From assembly GCA_001795315.1 (NCBI GenBank), contig MGOH01000070.1, positions 711 through 10,542 on the forward strand: a DNA stretch of 9,832 nt. Reading direction: 5' to 3'. Each line of letters opens with the position of its first letter. The stretch's first letter is position 1. The translations under genes were made by a program, and so were the position numbers. This document shows, piece by piece, positions 5,867-9,832 of this stretch. This DNA is from Chloroflexi bacterium RBG_19FT_COMBO_48_23 (lineage in GTDB: Bacteria > Chloroflexota > Dehalococcoidia > GIF9 > UBA5620). The notes beneath the pieces are model-generated. The model made no database searches and was not told the DNA's origin. It saw nothing but the letters and a program-made list of their open reading frames with translations.

Positions 5867-7525
5867 CTACATGCTTTCAGGGGCTGCCATTCCCATCAGG
5901 TGAAGCGTTCTGGCCAGAACGATCTGGGCTGCTTTGACCAACTTAAGCCGAGCCCGCGTCAGCTCCTGGTTTTTGGAAACAACCCGACATTGCTTGTAAA
6001 AACTATGGAAGACGGTAGCCAGGTCTTGCGCATAATAAGGCAGATGATGTGGCTCCAGAGTATCCGAAATTAATTCCAGCATTTCCGGCAACAGCATCAT
6101 ACGCCGTATTAAGGTCAGCTCCGGCTCGGTGGTGAGCAAAGATACATCGCCACGGCTATAATCAATTCCCTTTTCCGTAGCCAGCCGAAGTATGCTGGCA
6201 ATACGAGCATGAGCATATTGAACATAATAGACCGGATTATCCACCGACTGTTTCTTGGCTAGCTCCAAATCGAAATCCATCTGGGCATCGGCAGAACGAC
6301 ACAAAAAGACAAAACGACAGGCATCCGAACCAACCTCGTCTATTACCTCCCTCAAGGTGATAATATCGCCGCTACGCTTAGAGACCCTGACTAATTCCTT
6401 GCCGCGGCGTAACGTAACCAGTTGGCAGATTATGAGCTTAAGTCGTTCCGGATTTATCCCCAGAGCATTGACCACAGAAAACATTCGGGAAACATGCCCC
6501 TGATGGTCTGCCCCCCAGATATCGATCACAGTATCGAAATGGCGCTCCAAAAACTTGTTAAAGTGATAGGCAACATCAGAGGCAAAATATGTAGGTGAGC
6601 CGTCGCTCCGTATCAACACATTATCTTTGTCTTCACCCAGCGCAGAGGATATAAACCAGGTGGCATTTTCCTTCTCCGCAACATAACTACCGTCTTTAAG
6701 CAGTTTCATAGCCTTTTTATACTGGCCCTTTTTATACAGGCTCTGCTCGCTGAACCAGACATCAAACTCCACCCCCAGCAGCTCGAGGTCATGTCTAATC
6801 ATGTCCATTATCTTACTAACCCCAATCGACCCCAGTTCTTTAATGGCTTTATCTACAGGCATGACCGAAAAACGCTTGCCCTCTTTATCGATAATCTCTT
6901 TGGCCAGGTCAACCATATAGTTGCCCATGTAGCCATCGCTCGGCATCTCGGCATCGATACCAAGACCTTGTTGATAACGCGCATAGAGAGAACGGCTGAA
7001 TGCATCTAATTGGCTGCCGGCATCATTAATATAATATTCTTTCTCCACACCGTAGCCGGTGGCATTGAGCACATTCGCCAGGGTGCTCCCCAGAACAGCA
7101 CCACGACCGTGCCCGACATGAAGAGGCCCGGTGGGATTAACGCTAACAAACTCAATCTGAACAGGCTTACTGCCACCCAGGTCAATATTTCCGTAAGACT
7201 CACCGGCATCCAGGATGGCAGCCACTTGCTCTGTCAACCAATCAGAGCTGAGTTTAAAATTGATGAAGCCCGGGGCGGCAACAACGGTTCTGGAGACCTC
7301 CGGCAAAGGAGGCATAAACTCGATAATTTTCTCAGCGATTTGCAGGGGAGCCATTTCGTTTGTCCTGGCCAGCTTCAGCGGAAGACTGGAGGCATAATCA
7401 CCATGCCCAGGCTTCTGCGGCCGTTCTATTATAACCTCAGGCAAAGTCGCAGCAGCCAGCTGTCCTTCTCGCTGAGCATCTGTTACAGCTTGCTCCAGAG
7501 CTTTAGCCAGTTTATGTTTAATCAT
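5867..7525 (-). CDS. argS: Arginyl-tRNA synthetase
   Basis: ArgS attaches arginine to tRNA-Arg with ATP and, unlike most synthetases, needs tRNA for the amino-acid activation step. The 552-residue protein is full length. It has the N-terminal tRNA D-loop-binding domain (about 1-100, with [16 protein letters not shown]), the class I catalytic core with [15 protein letters not shown] carrying HVGH at 136-139, [19 protein letters not shown], the signature loop VSKRSG (381-386) where many family members have MSKR, and the C-terminal DALR anticodon-binding domain ([10 protein letters not shown] to the end). Start choice is close: ATG at 7523-7525 is taken, though the preceding in-frame GTG (7526-7528) would add one residue. 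No strong Shine-Dalgarno is present. It lies between recG and trpS, 286 bp from trpS with repeats in between, so separate transcripts are possible. No T-box element is visible in its leader. Confidence 0.97.
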   Translation of the reverse strand: MIKHKLAKALEQAVTDAQREGQLAAATLPEVIIERPQKPGHGDYASSLPLKLARTNEMAPLQIAEKIIEFMPPLPEVSRTVVAAPGFINFKLSSDWLTEQVAAILDAGESYGNIDLGGSKPVQIEFVSVNPTGPLHVGHGRGAVLGSTLANVLNATGYGVEKEYYINDAGSQLDAFSRSLYARYQQGLGIDAEMPSDGYMGNYMVDLAKEIIDKEGKRFSVMPVDKAIKELGSIGVSKIMDMIRHDLELLGVEFDVWFSEQSLYKKGQYKKAMKLLKDGSYVAEKENATWFISSALGEDKDNVLIRSDGSPTYFASDVAYHFNKFLERHFDTVIDIWGADHQGHVSRMFSVVNALGINPERLKLIICQLVTLRRGKELVRVSKRSGDIITLREVIDEVGSDACRFVFLCRSADAQMDFDLELAKKQSVDNPVYYVQYAHARIASILRLATEKGIDYSRGDVSLLTTEPELTLIRRMMLLPEMLELISDTLEPHHLPYYAQDLATVFHSFYKQCRVVSKNQELTRARLKLVKAAQIVLARTLHLMGMAAPESM

Positions 7526-7546
7526 CACAACATCAACTCACTACGC

Positions 7547-7568
7547 AAAAGCGACCCTGAAGGGTCGC
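7547..7568 (-). terminator. Terminator-like hairpin between recG and argS
   Basis: The 18 bases at 7551-7568 form a near-perfect dyad: GCGACCCT and AGGGTCGC around a 2-base centre, or a 7-bp stem with a 4-base loop. On the minus strand the stem is followed directly by TTTT (7547-7550), giving the shape of a short intrinsic terminator for recG. It sits only about 22 bases upstream of the argS start and about 150 bases after the recG stop, so it could instead be a stem in the argS leader. The U tract is short. Confidence 0.5.
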
Positions 7569-7618
7569 AACCTGCATTGTAGCTATATTGTCAACCATCA
7601 ATTCTGAAAATTGCAACT

Positions 7619-7645
7619 AGATTCTCCGCTTCGCTCAGAGTGACA
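7619..7645. repeat. Dispersed intergenic repeat (CTGAGCGAAGC type)
   Basis: On the minus strand the sequence reads TGTCACTCTGAGCGAAGC followed by GGAGAATCT. It closely resembles a short repeat, GTCATTCTGAGCGAAGCGAAGAATCT-like, that I recall from intergenic DNA of many anaerobic bacteria. It lies between the recG stop and the hairpin at 7551-7568. Only one copy is in the window, so the call relies on that recollection. Confidence 0.5.
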
Positions 7646-7721
7646 GGCGAAAGGCTTAGAACGGCAAACAAGGATTGCTGAGTACCCCTATATATTAGAC
7701 CTAATGCCATTAACTTTCAAA

Positions 7722-9832
7722 TTAGCTTAATTCGCCGCCAGTTTGCCAAACTCTGGCTAGCTCCTGAGCCAAGAGCCGGTGCTCAGGCATCTTGAGTTCA
7801 GAATCTCTCTGAAAAAGAGCAACTGCTTCATTTCGAGCTAATTCCAGAAGCGGCCTATCAGATAACCGTGCCATGCGGATGTCGGGCAAACCGCTCTGGC
7901 GGGTGCCGAAGAATTCGCCCGGTCCCCGCAGTTCTAAGTCCTTCTCGGCCAAAACAAAGCCATTTTGAATCTCTTCTATAGCTTTCAACCTCTCGCTACC
8001 CTCAGGGGAAGGTTGCTCAGCCAGAAGCAAACAGTAACTTTGTTTTTCACCTCGCCCCACACGACCGCGGAACTGATGCAACTGCGAAAGGCCAAAGCGG
8101 TCGGCTGCCTCCACCAGCATAACGGTAGCGTTAGGCACATCAATACCAACCTCTACTACAGGTGTAGATACCAGAATATCAAGCCGGCCATCACGGAAAC
8201 CTTGCATCACCTTCTCTTTTTCACCAGCTGCCATTCGGCCATGGAGCAAGCCGAGCTTTAAGTAAGGAAAAATTTCCTTTGACAACCGTTCATATTCAGC
8301 AACTGCTGCTCTGGCTTCGATGGTCTCCGATTCCTCGATTAAGGGACAGATTATGAAAGCTTGCTGACCGTCAGTAATTTGCCGGCGAATAAAGTCATAA
8401 GCCCTGCCTCTCTGCTCAGGTTTAAGCCATTTTGTTTTTATCTCTTGCCGCCCGGGAGGCAATTCATCTATAACCGAAAGGTCTAAGTCGCCATAGAGAG
8501 TTAGCGCCAGAGTCCGCGGAATAGGTGTAGCCGTCATCACCAGTATGTGTGGGTTAAACCCTTTCTGACGCAATGCTAAACGTTGCAAAACACCGAATCG
8601 ATGCTGCTCATCAACAACCACCAACCCGAGATTAGAGAACTCTACCGCCTTCTGAATCAGAGCATGCGTGCCGATAACAATATCCACCTGGCCTGCTTGA
8701 ATCTGCTGATGTATCGCTGCTTTCTCTTTCTCGCTCATGCTTCCAGTCAGTAGAGCAAAGGTAACAGGATGAGAAAAGAGCCCATGATAGCTGCAAACAT
8801 TGTCCTGCTCATCCTTTTCATTGCTTATCTTAGACAAAAGCTGGCAAATATTCTTAAAATGTTGCTCAGCTAATATCTCGGTTGGCGCCATGAACGCTCC
8901 CTGATAACTATTGTCAGCACCTACCAGCAAAGCTGCCGTAGCCACCACAGTTTTGCCACTGCCTACCTCGCCCTGAAGAAGGCGCGACATAGGCTTTGAT
9001 TTCTGCAAGTCAGCAAGAATCTCTTGCAGGACTCGCTGCTGTGCCGGGGTTAAATTAAAGGGCAGCGAATTCAGAAATTTACTGAGATTCTCCTTATTAA
9101 AAGTGAAAGCGTTGCCCGGCTGACTTTCCTGCCAGTCCCGCTTCTTGCCAAGCACACCTAATTGGAGAAGAAAAAGCTCATCGAAAGCCAGACGCTTCCT
9201 CGCCTCGTCCTTCACTGAAGGGCTATCCGGATAGTGGGCCTGCATAATCGCCTCGGGTAAATCTAAGAGCCGGCAGTTGTTTTTAATCTCTTGTGGCAAA
9301 AAATCCATCACCTGCCATACCCAATTATCGAGGACCTTCTTTACCAGGTTCCTCACTTGCCGGGAATATAGACCTCTTGTTAAAGGATAAACAGGAACCA
9401 GGCGACCGGTATGAATCAACTCCTTATCCTCAACAAGTTCCCACTCCGGTGATTCAAAGACCTTATTACCCCTAAATTCAGATACTCTGCCGCTCAGCAC
9501 CAGTTGAGCATTAGTACGAAAATTCTTAGCCAGGAAAGGCTGATTAAACCAGACTGCCCTCATATTGCCCGTTTCATCGCCAACAATGACTTCAGCCCCC
9601 TGTTGGTGGCCTAGCCTGGCTATTCGAGCCTCCCAAACTGTAGCCAAAATAGTCTGCTCTTCACCAATTTCAAGTTCAGCAATAGGTTTTCTCTGGCTAT
9701 AATCGAGATGACGTCTGGGGAAGAAATAAAGTAAGTCTCGAATTGTCTGCACGCCCAGTTTAGCCAGCTTGCTAGCCGAACTGGCAGCGATACCTTTAGC
9801 AACAGTCACTGGTGAGTCTAAACTCTTATCGC
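7722..9832 (-). CDS. recG: ATP-dependent DNA helicase RecG (5' end beyond the window)
   Basis: RecG is a superfamily 2 helicase that remodels stalled forks and branch-migrates Holliday junctions. Numbering from the internal GTG at 9807-9809, the visible 695 residues contain the wedge/OB domain (about 45-130), Walker A GEVGSGKTV (280-288), MAPTEILAEQH (307-316), DEQH (400-403), TATPIPRTLA (426-435), STPVVEVGIDVP (548-559), HQFRGRVGRG (578-587) and the C-terminal GPGEFFGTRQSG (629-640). The GTG is unlikely to be the start: the frame remains open upstream to 9832 and encodes DKSLDSP, joining into a PVTVAKG that matches the PVTxxKG expected inside the N-terminal region. The N-terminus is therefore missing. 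Odd points are KGIAASSA in place of the usual KGVGPKRA, an apparent extra segment of about 20 residues near 325-350, and TPVVEVG where TTVIEVG is common. All catalytic motifs look intact. Confidence 0.96.
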   Translation of the reverse strand, partial: DKSLDSPVTVAKGIAASSASKLAKLGVQTIRDLLYFFPRRHLDYSQRKPIAELEIGEEQTILATVWEARIARLGHQQGAEVIVGDETGNMRAVWFNQPFLAKNFRTNAQLVLSGRVSEFRGNKVFESPEWELVEDKELIHTGRLVPVYPLTRGLYSRQVRNLVKKVLDNWVWQVMDFLPQEIKNNCRLLDLPEAIMQAHYPDSPSVKDEARKRLAFDELFLLQLGVLGKKRDWQESQPGNAFTFNKENLSKFLNSLPFNLTPAQQRVLQEILADLQKSKPMSRLLQGEVGSGKTVVATAALLVGADNSYQGAFMAPTEILAEQHFKNICQLLSKISNEKDEQDNVCSYHGLFSHPVTFALLTGSMSEKEKAAIHQQIQAGQVDIVIGTHALIQKAVEFSNLGLVVVDEQHRFGVLQRLALRQKGFNPHILVMTATPIPRTLALTLYGDLDLSVIDELPPGRQEIKTKWLKPEQRGRAYDFIRRQITDGQQAFIICPLIEESETIEARAAVAEYERLSKEIFPYLKLGLLHGRMAAGEKEKVMQGFRDGRLDILVSTPVVEVGIDVPNATVMLVEAADRFGLSQLHQFRGRVGRGEKQSYCLLLAEQPSPEGSERLKAIEEIQNGFVLAEKDLELRGPGEFFGTRQSGLPDIRMARLSDRPLLELARNEAVALFQRDSELKMPEHRLLAQELARVWQTGGELS

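Noticed and set aside
5627..6073. 148-codon plus-strand open frame
   Set aside because: It runs through the dispersed and heptad repeats and then antisense into argS. Its FDFWLLTFDFW stretch is just the translated heptad repeat.
424..7525. One functional operon or new system linking DegV, cyclase, phosphatase and synthetases
   Set aside because: Only trpS and the phosphatase are tightly spaced. The other gaps are about 190-290 bp with candidate promoters, and the genes are known housekeeping or signalling types with no shared pathway.
7010..7582. 190-codon plus-strand open frame antisense to argS
   Set aside because: argS is a clear full-length gene on the other strand and the antisense product has no recognisable domain or ribosome binding site.
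7576..7594. TTGACA plus TACAAT as an argS promoter
   Set aside because: On the minus strand the two boxes are only 7 bases apart, far too close for a sigma-70 pair. TACAAT alone has no good -35 at 16-18 bases.
7526..7721. T-box riboswitch in the argS leader
   Set aside because: No AGGGTGG-type T-box core or specifier stem is visible; the only hairpin is the short one at 7551-7568.

Overview
The window reads as an ordinary stretch of a free-living bacterial chromosome of moderate GC content. It carries one partial gene on the plus strand and six genes on the minus strand. Protein style points tentatively to an anaerobic member of Chloroflexota, perhaps class Dehalococcoidia: a tryptophanyl-tRNA synthetase with a four-cysteine iron-sulfur motif, and intergenic gaps holding A-rich heptad repeats plus GCGAGGAGC-type and CTGAGCGAAGC-type dispersed repeats. 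This taxonomic call is inference from style, not from a marker gene.

Layout from left to right. The 3' end of a zinc-type medium-chain alcohol/threonine dehydrogenase (plus strand, 1-401) converges on a DegV-family lipid-binding protein (minus, 424-1260, TTG start with a strong Shine-Dalgarno). Next on the minus strand are a soluble four-PAS diguanylate cyclase (1453-3543), an inositol-monophosphatase-family phosphatase (3774-4583), trpS (4594-5580), argS (5867-7525) and recG (7722 to the right edge). The recG frame stays open through the window end, so its true start lies outside.

Transcription of the six minus-strand genes runs from right to left. trpS and the phosphatase are 10 bp apart and surely co-transcribed. 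The other gaps of about 190-290 bp hold candidate promoters (before the diguanylate cyclase and degV), a terminator-like hairpin (between recG and argS) and repeats. The genes are mostly housekeeping: fork rescue (RecG), tRNA charging (ArgS, TrpS), phosphatase activity (IMPase family), c-di-GMP signalling and fatty-acid handling (DegV). They do not form one pathway.

I found no mobile element, CRISPR array, RNA gene or convincing new system. The points most worth a second look are the heptad repeats with an inverted arrangement around 5717-5863, the exact 381-bp periodicity of three PAS modules, the Fe-S cysteine motif of TrpS, and sequence departures in RecG.
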